Below are positions 55,670 to 63,288 of a stretch of DNA of 64,000 bases, piece after piece; within the stretch, counting starts at the first letter, position 1; every line of letters begins with the position of its first letter. The DNA is from Halovenus carboxidivorans (GTDB lineage: Archaea > Halobacteriota > Halobacteria > Halobacteriales > Haloarculaceae), in assembly GCF_009831575.1 (NCBI RefSeq), contig NZ_WUUT01000001.1, positions 829,345 through 893,344 of the forward strand. The letters are read 5' to 3'. The notes under the pieces are model-generated. The model searched no databases and was not told the origin of the DNA. It saw only the letters and a list, made by a program, of their open reading frames with translations. Both the position numbers and the translations under genes were made by a program.

Positions 55670-56029
55670 ATGTCAGAGGCACAAGCAGTTCCTGACACAC
55701 CAGGCATCGCACGAGAACTTACAGCGTTCCAGCAGAATATCCTTACTATTTTGGCCGAGGAGCCTCGGTACGGACTCGCCATCAAACGGGAGCTGGAGAC
55801 CTACTACGACTCCGAGGTAAACCACGGACGACTCTACCCCAACCTCGACGAACTCGTAGAGATGGGCCTCGTCGAGAAGAGCGAACTCGACAAACGAACG
55901 AACCAGTACGCGCTGACCGACGACGGCTACCAGGCCGTTCTCGATCAGCTCGACTGGACGTTCGGGAAGATCATCACCAACGAGGACCGCAAAGCCGACG
56001 TCGAATCGCTCATCAACGACGCTGAGTAA
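55670..56029 (+). CDS. PadR-family transcriptional regulator
   Basis: The 119-aa protein is a winged-helix PadR regulator: LTAFQQNILTILAEEPRYGL at the N-terminus, NHGRLYPNLDELVEMGLVEK over the recognition helix and wing, and a short C-terminal dimer helix. A TATA-like GTTAAGTAG (about 55639-55647) precedes the ATG by about 22 nt. Its 3' end overlaps the convergent rnhA-operon gene by 17 nt. The palindrome upstream could be its own operator. Confidence 0.92.
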   Translation: MSEAQAVPDTPGIARELTAFQQNILTILAEEPRYGLAIKRELETYYDSEVNHGRLYPNLDELVEMGLVEKSELDKRTNQYALTDDGYQAVLDQLDWTFGKIITNEDRKADVESLINDAE

Positions 56030-56618
56030 GCTCGACGACGAGTTCGACCGACTCCTCGACGACCGCTTTCTGGTCGTCGGTCGGCCACACGTTTCGCGGA
56101 TAGTACTCCTCGACGAACTCCTCCAGTTCCGACTCCGTCGCCTGATCGATCCGTTTCGCGTAGTGGTTGCTCATAAACTCCGCGAGCGCCTCGGCATTTC
56201 CGCCGTGTGCGCTCCCGTGTTCGCGTTCGACCTCCTCGGCGATGGCCATGTTGTGTTCCCAGACCTCCTCCCAGTCGTCGGGGTCGCCCGGCCCGGAGAG
56301 CGGACGCTCGATTCCGCGCTCGATGTCGTCGATCCGCTCCGGGTAGACGGTCCCGTCTTCGACCCACTCCTCCGGGTGGACCACGAGCACGTCGTGCTCC
56401 TCCTCTCGAACGCGGGCCGTGTAGTCGTGCTCGGCGAGCAGTTCCGCGCGGGCCTCACGGTAGGCCTCGGCCTCGTTGTCGTCGACGGTCTCCCGCGCCA
56501 GCCGCGTCAGCCGCTCGGCCTCGTCGACGACCTCCGGCGGGAGGGGTGTCTCTTCGTCGTCTGTGTCGGTCTCGTCGGCCCGTGCCGGCTGATCGACGCC
56601 GTCGTGTTCGTTAGCCAT
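56013..56618 (-). CDS. rnhA operon protein
   Basis: The 201-aa acidic protein is the type annotated in haloarchaea as the rnhA operon protein. It is mostly helical, with segments YTARVREEEHDVLVVHPEEW and MAIAEEVEREHGSAHGGNAE and no enzymatic motif. Its start overlaps the RNase HI stop by 8 nt, and its end overlaps convergent padR by 17 nt. The function is unknown, but the operon suggests a role in RNA/DNA hybrid metabolism. Confidence 0.87.
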   Translation of the reverse strand: MANEHDGVDQPARADETDTDDEETPLPPEVVDEAERLTRLARETVDDNEAEAYREARAELLAEHDYTARVREEEHDVLVVHPEEWVEDGTVYPERIDDIERGIERPLSGPGDPDDWEEVWEHNMAIAEEVEREHGSAHGGNAEALAEFMSNHYAKRIDQATESELEEFVEEYYPRNVWPTDDQKAVVEESVELVVELTQRR

Positions 56619-57204
56619 CCTCGAACGCCTCGTTTGCCAGTTTGTCCGCTCGTTCGTTTATGTCCCGCGGTACGTGCGAGAGCGACCAGTCCTCGAATTC
56701 GCTCAACAGCTCTCGCACCCGAACCCGATACTCCCGCAGATCGGGATCGTTGGTGTCGTACTCTCCGCGGACCTGCTTGACGATCAGTTCCGAATCCCCC
56801 CGGACCTCGACCTCCTCGAAGCCGTACTCTGCGGCCAGCGTCAGCGCCTTGAGCAACGCCTCGTACTCGGCGGCGTTGTTCGTCATCCGGCCGACCCGCT
56901 CGCCGCCCTCGGTGACGATTCCGCCGTCGGTGACGATCACCCAGCCGATGGCCGCCTCGCCGGGGTTGCCCCGGCAGGCCCCATCGAAGTAGACGTGTGC
57001 CCGGCCGCCCTCGCCCTCGAGTAGCGCCTGCAGTCGGGCGGGGTCGCTGCCCTGGATGACGACCTTGTCGTCGTAGGCGACGGCCGTTGCTCCCTCGTAA
57101 CTCGCGCGCCAGCGCTCGTGATCGGTGTTGCCCGGCGATATCTCGACACCTGCCGATTCGAGTCGCTCGCGGGCCTGCTCGACGTCGCAGTTCAGTACCG
57201 GCAT
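56611..57204 (-). CDS. rnhA: Ribonuclease HI
   Basis: The 197-aa protein has an N-terminal extension of about 70 residues and an RNase H domain with catalytic residues in HVYFDGACRGNPG (Asp), NNAAEYEALLKAL (Glu), VRGDSELIVKQV (Asp) and RADKLANEA (Asp). It cleaves RNA in RNA/DNA hybrids; haloarchaeal relatives have this extended N-terminal form. A minus-strand GGATAATCC (about 57229-57237) is a candidate TATA box. Confidence 0.95.
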   Translation of the reverse strand: MPVLNCDVEQARERLESAGVEISPGNTDHERWRASYEGATAVAYDDKVVIQGSDPARLQALLEGEGGRAHVYFDGACRGNPGEAAIGWVIVTDGGIVTEGGERVGRMTNNAAEYEALLKALTLAAEYGFEEVEVRGDSELIVKQVRGEYDTNDPDLREYRVRVRELLSEFEDWSLSHVPRDINERADKLANEAFEDG

Positions 57205-57328
57205 CTACTCTCATGGAGAGGTCCCGAGGGGATTATCCGTTTCGGCTCCGTCGTTTCGGCACTACCGAGCGAATCGATATCGAAACGTAATTGTGACCGT
57301 GTGATGGCCACAAAATTCTTACCAAGGG

Positions 57329-57334
57329 TTTAAG
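57329..57334 (+). promoter_or_regulatory. TATA-like box of tfb
   Basis: TTTAAG is centred about 27 nt before the short ATG at 57359 and about 32 nt before the tfb ATG. This places the expected transcript start right at 57359. A second AT-rich CTATAAAA (57351-57358) is too close to serve the same start. Confidence 0.45.
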
Positions 57335-57358
57335 TTTGACTATCTTACTACTATAAAA

Positions 57359-57367
57359 ATGCGATGA
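57359..57367 (+). other. Two-codon leaderless mini-ORF overlapping the tfb start
   Basis: ATG-CGA-TGA starts at the predicted transcript 5' end and its stop codon overlaps the tfb ATG (ATGA, 57364-57367). It might modulate initiation at tfb. It may also be chance. Confidence 0.35.
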
Positions 57368-58329
57368 CACGGTCTAGCCGCCAGCGGGAGCGCGAGCGCG
57401 AGTCTACAACTAACAAGGAAACAGAAGAGGGGGTGCGCGAATGTTCGGAGTGTGGGTCAGAGAACCTGATCAAAAGCTCCGACCGGGGTGAACTCATCTG
57501 TGACGACTGCGGTCTGGTCGTCGAAGAGGGGAACATCGACCCCGGTCCGGAGTGGCGCGCGTTCAACCACCAGGAACGCCAGGAGAAGTCGCGCGTCGGC
57601 GCGCCGACGACCCAGACGATGCACGACAAGGGGCTGACCACCACCATCGACTGGAAGGACAAAGACGCCTACGGGCGATCGATCTCCTCGAAGAAGCGAA
57701 GCCAGATGCACCGCCTTCGCAAGTGGCAGGAGCGCATCCGGACCAAGGACGCGGGCGAACGCAACCTGCAGTTCGCCCTCTCCGAAATCGACCGAATGGC
57801 GAGCGCACTGGGCGTCCCGCGTTCGGTACGGGAGGTCGCATCCGTGATCTACCGCCGGGCGCTGAAGGAGGATCTCATCCGCGGTCGCTCCATCGAGGGC
57901 GTCGCCACGAGTGCGCTGTATGCCGCCTGCCGAAAGGAGGGGATCCCCCGAAGTCTCGAAGAGATTTCGGAGGTCTCCCGCGTCGAGCGCAAAGAGATCG
58001 GCCGAACCTACCGGTACATCTCCCAAGAACTCGGCTTGGAGATGGAGCCGGTCGATCCAAAGAAGTACGTTCCTCGCTTCTGCTCGGAGCTCGAGCTCTC
58101 AGAAGAGGTACAGACGAAAGCAAACGAGATCATCGAGACGACCGCCGAGAAAGGGCTGCTCTCCGGCAAGTCCCCGACCGGCTACGCCGCAGCGGCCATC
58201 TACGCCGCATCACTGCTCTGCAACGAGAAGAAGACACAGCGCGAGGTCGCAGACGTCGCGCAGGTAACCGAAGTGACGATCCGCAACCGGTACCAGGAGC
58301 AGATCGAAGCGATGGGGATCCACAGCTAA
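57364..58329 (+). CDS. tfb: Transcription initiation factor IIB
   Basis: The 321-aa TFB has an N-terminal zinc ribbon ([11 protein letters not shown] and [12 protein letters not shown]), a B-finger/linker region and two cyclin-like repeats ([20 protein letters not shown] and the second around [20 protein letters not shown]). It bridges TBP-promoter complexes and RNA polymerase. Haloarchaea carry several TFB paralogues, so this may be one of a set with different promoter preferences. The 5' end has an unusual mini-ORF. Confidence 0.97.
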   Translation: MTRSSRQRERERESTTNKETEEGVRECSECGSENLIKSSDRGELICDDCGLVVEEGNIDPGPEWRAFNHQERQEKSRVGAPTTQTMHDKGLTTTIDWKDKDAYGRSISSKKRSQMHRLRKWQERIRTKDAGERNLQFALSEIDRMASALGVPRSVREVASVIYRRALKEDLIRGRSIEGVATSALYAACRKEGIPRSLEEISEVSRVERKEIGRTYRYISQELGLEMEPVDPKKYVPRFCSELELSEEVQTKANEIIETTAEKGLLSGKSPTGYAAAAIYAASLLCNEKKTQREVADVAQVTEVTIRNRYQEQIEAMGIHS

Positions 58330-58344
58330 CGTTTTTATCCGATG

Positions 58345-58446
58345 GCCGGGCCAGCGCGCGGTATGCGCTGAAACCTGCCCCGGCGCGGTTCGCGGCCGTG
58401 TGACCGGCCGCGTCGGGGACCGTTCGGTCACCTGCTCTCCCGAGAG
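58345..58446. other. Cluster of four hairpins downstream of tfb
   Basis: Four consecutive perfect or near-perfect stems lie between tfb and nreA. The first (58345-58384) has stems GCCGGG/CCCGGC and CAGCGC/GCGCTG separated by an asymmetric loop. The second is GCGGCCG-TGTGAC-CGGCCGC (58392-58411), the third GACC-GTTC-GGTC (58418-58429), the fourth CTCT-CCCG-AGAG (58435-58446). A T-run (58332-58336) just after the tfb stop looks like a terminator. A structured RNA is possible. Confidence 0.4.
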
Positions 58447-58483
58447 TCACATTGATACCCGGCTGTCTCCAACAGACACGTAG

Positions 58484-59740
58484 ATGCGCCTCGAGGAGTT
58501 CATCGAGGATTTCGAGCGTGACGAAGCGGCCGACCGCCGCCGTCTCGCCCGGGAGAAATCCTACGAGATCACCGACCATCTCGACGATGTCGAACAGCAG
58601 TTCGAGCGCGTCGTCCAGGGGGACTCGCTGTTCGGCTCGACGGCCCCGGAGATATTCGTCGGCCGCTCGAACTACCCGGACGTCTCGACCGGTCTGCTCT
58701 CGCCGATGGACCGAGAGGCCGACGCCGCCCAGTTCGCCACCAGCGGCGAGTGGTACCAGCAGGGATTGGGTGTCGAGGAGGTTCTCCAGCGCCGGACCGG
58801 CCTGCTCAACTCGACGCGCTCGGCGCAGGTCAACGTCCGCGACGTCTGGGACGGCTTCGTCGGCGTCCAGCGCGAGGTCGCGATCGCCGACCAACCGGTC
58901 GACGTGGAACTCGGCCTGGACGGCTCGCCGGAGATCGACCTCTCTCTGGACGACATCTCGACGCCGACTGGACCGCGGGCGCGCGCCACGGACGCGACCC
59001 TCGCGGAGAACCCGTCCGTCCCCCGCGCCGTCGAGAAGACGCTGGAGGACGACGACTGGCAGGCCGAGGGCGCGATGACCTACCTCTACCGCCGCGGGTT
59101 CGACGTGTACGAGATCAACACGATTCTCTCCGCCGGCGCGCTCGGCCGGGGACGGAATCGACGGCTCGTGCCGACGCGGTGGTCGATCACCGCCGTCGAC
59201 GATACGGTCGGTCAGTATCTCCGCGGGTCGATCCGCAACGCCCCGAGTATCGACGAGGTACAGGTCTGGTACAACGAGTACATGGCAAACGACTACTGGA
59301 TCATCCTCGCGCCGGGCAACTGGGAGTTCGAGCTGGTCGAGTTGAAAGCGCCGGGGAGTATCTGGAACCCCGACGGGGGCGGCGAGTACTACATGGCCGC
59401 CGACAGCGAGGGCTACACGGGGCGAGACAGCTACGTCGACGAGACCTCCGGCGCGTACTACGCCTCCCGTCTCGCGGTGCTCGAACGTCTCGCCGATATC
59501 GACCGCCAGGCGACGTGTCTCGTGATCCGTCACGCAAGCGACGGTTACTGGGCGCCGGTCGGGGTCTGGCAGATCCGCGAGGGGATTCGCCACGCGTTCG
59601 AGGAAGGCCAGCCTGCGGTGGCGGAGACCTTCCACGACGCCGTCCGCGGCCTCGCGGGTGAACTGCCCGTCTCCCTCGGTGCGCTTCGCCGCAAGTCCGA
59701 ACTCGTCACCGGAGTCCAGTCACAGTTGGCGGATTTCTGA
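58484..59740 (+). CDS. nreA: NreA-family DNA repair protein
   Basis: The 418-aa protein matches the archaeal Nre family involved in DNA repair. Segments such as IFVGRSNYPDVSTGLLSPMD and VWYNEYMANDYWIILAPGNW are typical. The last residues VQSQLADF form a PCNA-interacting (PIP-like) motif, as reported for haloarchaeal NreA. There is no recognised zinc finger at the N-terminus. The ATG at 58484 is about 25 nt after a TATA-like ATTGATAC (58451-58458). Confidence 0.92.
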   Translation: MRLEEFIEDFERDEAADRRRLAREKSYEITDHLDDVEQQFERVVQGDSLFGSTAPEIFVGRSNYPDVSTGLLSPMDREADAAQFATSGEWYQQGLGVEEVLQRRTGLLNSTRSAQVNVRDVWDGFVGVQREVAIADQPVDVELGLDGSPEIDLSLDDISTPTGPRARATDATLAENPSVPRAVEKTLEDDDWQAEGAMTYLYRRGFDVYEINTILSAGALGRGRNRRLVPTRWSITAVDDTVGQYLRGSIRNAPSIDEVQVWYNEYMANDYWIILAPGNWEFELVELKAPGSIWNPDGGGEYYMAADSEGYTGRDSYVDETSGAYYASRLAVLERLADIDRQATCLVIRHASDGYWAPVGVWQIREGIRHAFEEGQPAVAETFHDAVRGLAGELPVSLGALRRKSELVTGVQSQLADF

Positions 59741-59809
59741 GCGGCCCGTCGATAGTCGCGAACTCGACGGCACATGACCGCTACGCGCCACGATAGTCCC
59801 CACCGAGAC

Positions 59810-61069
59810 TTATAGGTCCAGTCGCTCGGCCGGCCCCCACCGCTTGTCGTTGTAATCGGTCTGCTGGCCGGTCTCGAACGTGTGCTCGATACGCCGCCGG
59901 ATCGTCTCCTTTCCCTGCCGGTCGATGCGGGCCAGTTCGTCGGCCTTCCCGACCGAAAGCGGCGGCCCTCGCTCCCGTGCGACCGCGCCGAGAAACTGCG
60001 TCGTGAGCTCTGCTCGGAGCTGTTCGTCCCGGGTGAACGCGTACGGCGCCTCGGCCCGGTAGATCAGATCGTCACGGGGGTCGTAGATGACGAAAAACGT
60101 GACCTCGTAGTCGTCATCGTCGAGCGTCCGTTCCTTGTCGAGTTCGATTCGTCCGTCTGCGAGCACGCCGTCGGTGCCGACGCGGGACCGGAACCAGCCG
60201 GTGAACGTCAGCGCGTCCGTCTGCGGATCGCCGTTCTCGTCGGGCCGTTCGAGCACCCGGCGGAAAAGCGCCTGGTCGTTGACCCACGGTGCTCCTGTCT
60301 TCCGGCGGAGTTCACGCGTGATCGCCTTCGACGCGCTGTTTTTGACGAACCCGACGAGCGGGGTCTCTCGCTGGACGAAGGTCTCGACCAGTTCGAGGTA
60401 GTTCGCGATCACGTCGGTGAACTCTTCCCGTTCGATGATGAGCCGTTCGAGTTCCGGGTCGCGTTCGACCCACTTCAGCAGACCCGTCGGATAGATCGGT
60501 CCGTCGAGAACGAGCAGGTCGTCGACCACTTCGCTCTGTTCGAGCGCGTGTTCACTCTCGGCGAGGTACAGCGCCAGCGCGTGCACGACGACCTGCTCGT
60601 GACGGTCGACACGCGGCGCGCGGAGGATCCGCCGCCGCGCGTACCCCTCGTCGACCATTCGCCAGTCCGTCTCCTCGAAGGCCGCTGCCGTGTCGTTGGT
60701 GTGGACCGTCATCACGATAGTTCGGGCGCGGTGTAGGTCCACGTCCGAAGGGACCGCGGCCATCGCGGCCTGAGAAACGTCGATCACCAGTCCGTTCTTG
60801 AACGTCGTCGGGTTGATCGTCCCCGCGTCGAGGCCGTGTTGGGTGGGAAACGGCGGTTCTTCGAGCGCCACGTCGGCAATCGGCACCTTCCGTTTGCCGT
60901 GCTCGTCGAGCGGTTCGAGCACGACGGACCCGTCGGCGTCGTACAGCGGATCGAGAAACTCCGAGAAGGCGCGCTCGGCGAGTTCGGTCTGGTCGGTGTC
61001 GTCGACGGCCGTCTTCACCCGGCTTGCGAGGTCGGCGATGCCGTCCACGTGGACCGGATCGAGTGTCAT
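59810..61069 (-). CDS. nurA: NurA-type DNA double-strand-break repair nuclease
   Basis: The 419-aa protein has the NurA nuclease core with acidic residues in HGLDAGTINPTTFKNGLVID (Asp in GLDAG) and VIDVSQAAMAA, and a late segment LVIDVSQ-like strand pair. In other archaea NurA works with the HerA helicase to resect DNA ends; herA is not in this window. It is followed upstream by a coiled-coil gene 33 nt away on the same strand. Confidence 0.9.
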   Translation of the reverse strand: MTLDPVHVDGIADLASRVKTAVDDTDQTELAERAFSEFLDPLYDADGSVVLEPLDEHGKRKVPIADVALEEPPFPTQHGLDAGTINPTTFKNGLVIDVSQAAMAAVPSDVDLHRARTIVMTVHTNDTAAAFEETDWRMVDEGYARRRILRAPRVDRHEQVVVHALALYLAESEHALEQSEVVDDLLVLDGPIYPTGLLKWVERDPELERLIIEREEFTDVIANYLELVETFVQRETPLVGFVKNSASKAITRELRRKTGAPWVNDQALFRRVLERPDENGDPQTDALTFTGWFRSRVGTDGVLADGRIELDKERTLDDDDYEVTFFVIYDPRDDLIYRAEAPYAFTRDEQLRAELTTQFLGAVARERGPPLSVGKADELARIDRQGKETIRRRIEHTFETGQQTDYNDKRWGPAERLDL

Positions 61070-61102
61070 GGCTGCCGTTGTGCGGCCGCGAATAAAAAGC
61101 TA

Positions 61103-61702
61103 TCAGGGCGGTTCCCCGGAGTCGTCCCCGGGCGGCGTATCGTCCGCGTTCTCGTCGGCCCCATCGTCGAGGTTGTCTTTCAGCGTCTGTAGCTCGGTGT
61201 CTACGTCGATGGCCACGGGATCGGACGGCGCCTCGCGGTCGGTCGGCTGTTGTGCCTCGTCCACCGTCCGCTCGGTATCGAGTTGCTGGCTGATCTGGCT
61301 CTGTAGCTGGCGGGCCTCGTCGATCAGTTGGCCTACCTCCTCGTCGGCGCTACCCTCTTCCAGGGAGGACTGGACCGTCGCCAGCGTCTGGTCCAACCGC
61401 GACAGCGCCTCGCTCCCCAGTTGCTCCGCACGGTCCTGAATGTCCTCGCGAGTGCCCCGTCGTTCCCGTGGCTCTCGGCCCTCGGCGAGTCTGATCGCCC
61501 GTCGGAGCAGTTTCAGCGCGCGGATGTTCGTCTCCAAAACGAGGATGACGCTCGGAATTGCGACCTCGCTGGTGAACCGCGAGAGCTGTCGTCGCCTCGA
61601 CCCCCGGCGGCGGTCGCTGTCGAGTTCGCGACGCAACACCTGCAACTCCCGCGTCAGGTCCCGCAGCAGCCGTGTCACGTCCGGATCCTGAGAATCGCTC
61701 AT
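61103..61702 (-). CDS. Coiled-coil protein upstream of nurA
   Basis: The 199-aa protein is mainly helical with a basic N-terminal half (RDLTRELQVLRRELDSDRRR) that may form coiled coils, a hydrophobic segment (VAIPSVILVLETNIRALKLL) and an acidic disordered tail. It precedes nurA by 33 nt on the same strand, so co-transcription is likely. I do not recognise the family and do not assign a repair role. Confidence 0.78.
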   Translation of the reverse strand: MSDSQDPDVTRLLRDLTRELQVLRRELDSDRRRGSRRRQLSRFTSEVAIPSVILVLETNIRALKLLRRAIRLAEGREPRERRGTREDIQDRAEQLGSEALSRLDQTLATVQSSLEEGSADEEVGQLIDEARQLQSQISQQLDTERTVDEAQQPTDREAPSDPVAIDVDTELQTLKDNLDDGADENADDTPPGDDSGEPP

Positions 61703-61779
61703 ACGACGTGCTACGGCTGGCCCGTACAAAAGGCCTCCCCGCAGTTGCTCGTATATATACGTTCCCCCGAATCCAACGC

Positions 61780-61795
61780 TTTAGGCAAGCCAAAA
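61780..61795 (+). promoter_or_regulatory. DtxR/IdeR-like box upstream of the 54-aa gene
   Basis: TTTAGGC-AA-GCCAAAA is a near-perfect 7-2-7 inverted repeat (6 of 7 pairs). It contains TTAGGC-AA-GCC, resembling metal-repressor boxes of the DtxR/IdeR family. It lies 2 nt upstream of the TATA-like box (61798-61805), a typical repressor position. Confidence 0.5.
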
Positions 61796-61797
61796 CC

Positions 61798-61805
61798 CTT
61801 ATAGT
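61798..61805 (+). promoter_or_regulatory. TATA-like box of the 54-aa gene
   Basis: CTTATAGT lies 24 nt upstream of the ATG at 61830 and gives a leaderless transcript. The spacing supports the reality of the short gene. Confidence 0.5.
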
Positions 61806-61829
61806 TTTAGGGTCACCTAACTCCTGTTG

Positions 61830-61994
61830 ATGAAAGCCACCGACTACGAGCTGGAGGACGAGCGGTCCCCAGAACTCTGTGTCGACTGCGACGTGACCGC
61901 CCACACGAGCTGTCCCGACCGGGTCGTCTTCACCGAACAAGGCAACACCGACGGCTGGATCTCGACCGACTACACCGTCGAGTTACCCCGATAG
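61830..61994 (+). CDS. 54-aa protein with a zinc-knuckle-like motif
   Basis: The ORF encodes 54 residues beginning MKATDYELEDERSPEL and ending YTVELPR. It contains C-x2-C-x4-H-x2-C (Cys17, Cys20, His25, Cys28; CVDCDVTAHTSC), similar to a zinc knuckle but with a shorter last spacing. A TATA-like box and a metal-repressor-like palindrome lie just upstream, so the gene looks real and possibly iron- or metal-regulated. It is not a recognised family. Confidence 0.65.
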   Translation: MKATDYELEDERSPELCVDCDVTAHTSCPDRVVFTEQGNTDGWISTDYTVELPR

Positions 61995-62155
61995 TTTTGT
62001 CCGTAGCCTCGTTCGACCGACCCGCCCAGCTCTGGTTCTCCTCGCAGTAGCGCGGCAGACGCTGCATACTCGTCTCTCTCCGATCAGCGCCGAGAGGAAG
62101 AGAATTTTCGCAGTGATCCGTCAGCTACGAATCCGTGGGTCGAGGCTGCACCCAG

Positions 62156-62701
62156 TTAGTTCATCGTCTCCTCGGTGACCAGCGTGTCGTCGCCGAGGTA
62201 GTGCTCGAGGTGGTGAGCGTCCTCCTCGACGTCGACGAGGATCTGTCGGAGAATCTCCGCAGTTGCGTGGTCACCGAGGTTCGTCGCGAGTTCGACGTGG
62301 TCTCGCAGCGACTCGATGATGTCGCCGTAGATTTCGAGGTCGTGCGCGAGAGAGGTGCGGATGTCGTAGATGTCGTCGTCCTCCGGCTCGACCGGCGAGT
62401 GCTCCTGAAGTTGACCGAGGCCGGCGACCGGCGTTCCGCCCAGGGCCTGCGCGCGCTCGGCGATCTCGTCGGCGGCCTCCTCGGCGCGCTCGGCGGCCTC
62501 ACCGAGGAAGATGTGGAGGTCGCGGAACTCCGCGCCCTCGACGTTCCAGTGGTGTTTCCGGAGCTGGTGGTACAGCGTGAACGTCGCCGCGAGGTCCGTG
62601 TTCAGTGCGTCGATGATCTGCTCGGATTTCTCCGTGTCGAGTCGCAGGTCGTTTTCTTCGACAGTACCGAATTCTCGCATCGCTTCCTTCTGGGTGCTCA
62701 T
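62156..62701 (-). CDS. dpsA: Dps-family iron-storage and DNA-protection protein
   Basis: The 181-aa protein is a haloarchaeal DpsA. Ferroxidase-site residues appear in LYHQLRKHHWNVEGAEFRDL and HIFLGEAAERAEEAADEIAE, and the four-helix bundle is complete. It stores iron and protects DNA in stationary phase and oxidative stress. A minus-strand TATA-like TTTATACC (62727-62734) lies 25 nt before the ATG. A perfect palindrome upstream (62755-62770) may bind an iron-responsive regulator. Confidence 0.97.
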   Translation of the reverse strand: MSTQKEAMREFGTVEENDLRLDTEKSEQIIDALNTDLAATFTLYHQLRKHHWNVEGAEFRDLHIFLGEAAERAEEAADEIAERAQALGGTPVAGLGQLQEHSPVEPEDDDIYDIRTSLAHDLEIYGDIIESLRDHVELATNLGDHATAEILRQILVDVEEDAHHLEHYLGDDTLVTEETMN

Positions 62702-62754
62702 ACAGGACGTACTTCGACCGCCAAGGGTATAAATCTACCTGTTTAGAAAATATA

Positions 62755-62770
62755 TTTTGGTGTACCAAAA
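62755..62770. promoter_or_regulatory. Palindrome upstream of dpsA
   Basis: TTTTGGT-GT-ACCAAAA is a perfect 7-2-7 inverted repeat, 20 nt upstream of the dpsA TATA-like box. It shares the TTTWGGY-N2-RCCAAAA layout with the box at 61780-61795, so both genes may answer to one regulator. Confidence 0.5.
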
Positions 62771-62921
62771 CCTATTATTCTAATCCACAGATTTCCTTTT
62801 CGATATCCGGTATTCCTTTGGGAGCTAACAGCTGTTCAGAGCGACGCTCTCCCCCCGGAAACTGGCCTCCCTTCCGGGATCGAGCGGGGCAGTTTAGTGG
62901 GTGTCGATCGTACCCGCGTGT

Positions 62922-63242
62922 ATGACCGCAACCGCGTTTCTGAGCGTCTCGCCGAAAGTCGACGGGAGCATGGCGCCCGAAATCGCGAAGGCCGTCGACG
63001 CCCTGGAGGAGTTCGACGTCGAGTACGAGACGACGCCGATGGGGACGATTCTGGAAGCACCGGAGGTGGACGACCTGTTCGCGGCCGCAGCGGCCGCACA
63101 CGACGCCGTCGACGCCGACCGCGTGGGAACGTTCCTCAAAATCGACGACAAGCGGACCGTCGAAGAGGCCGCCGAGCGGAAAGTCCAGAAGGTCGAGGAG
63201 CATCTCGGCCGAGACGCCACGAGCGAGGGTCGAAACCGCTAA
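62922..63242 (+). CDS. MTH1187-family thiamine-binding protein
   Basis: The 106-aa protein matches the MTH1187/YkoF-like thiamine-binding family: TATAFLSVSPKVDGSMAPEI at the N-terminus and ETTPMGTILEAPEVDDLFAA in the ligand region. It binds thiamine or a related molecule. A TATA-like GTTTAGTG (about 62892-62899) lies about 22 nt upstream. It is unlinked to the ThiDN gene at 16 kb. The upstream 150 nt contain no gene. Confidence 0.88.
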   Translation: MTATAFLSVSPKVDGSMAPEIAKAVDALEEFDVEYETTPMGTILEAPEVDDLFAAAAAAHDAVDADRVGTFLKIDDKRTVEEAAERKVQKVEEHLGRDATSEGRNR

Positions 63243-63288
63243 GAGCCGCTGTCCCCACTGCTCAGCCGTGTCGACGCCGTCGAAGCGG

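Noticed and set aside
61750-61761. CGTATATATACG palindrome
   Set aside because: An AT-alternating TATA-like run is self-complementary by composition, and its distance to either flanking gene does not fit a leaderless promoter.
62852-62862. Partial match (CCCGGAAACT) to the orc1/PolB2 promoter element
   Set aside because: Only about ten bases match, the spacing to the TATA-like box differs, and the downstream gene is unrelated.
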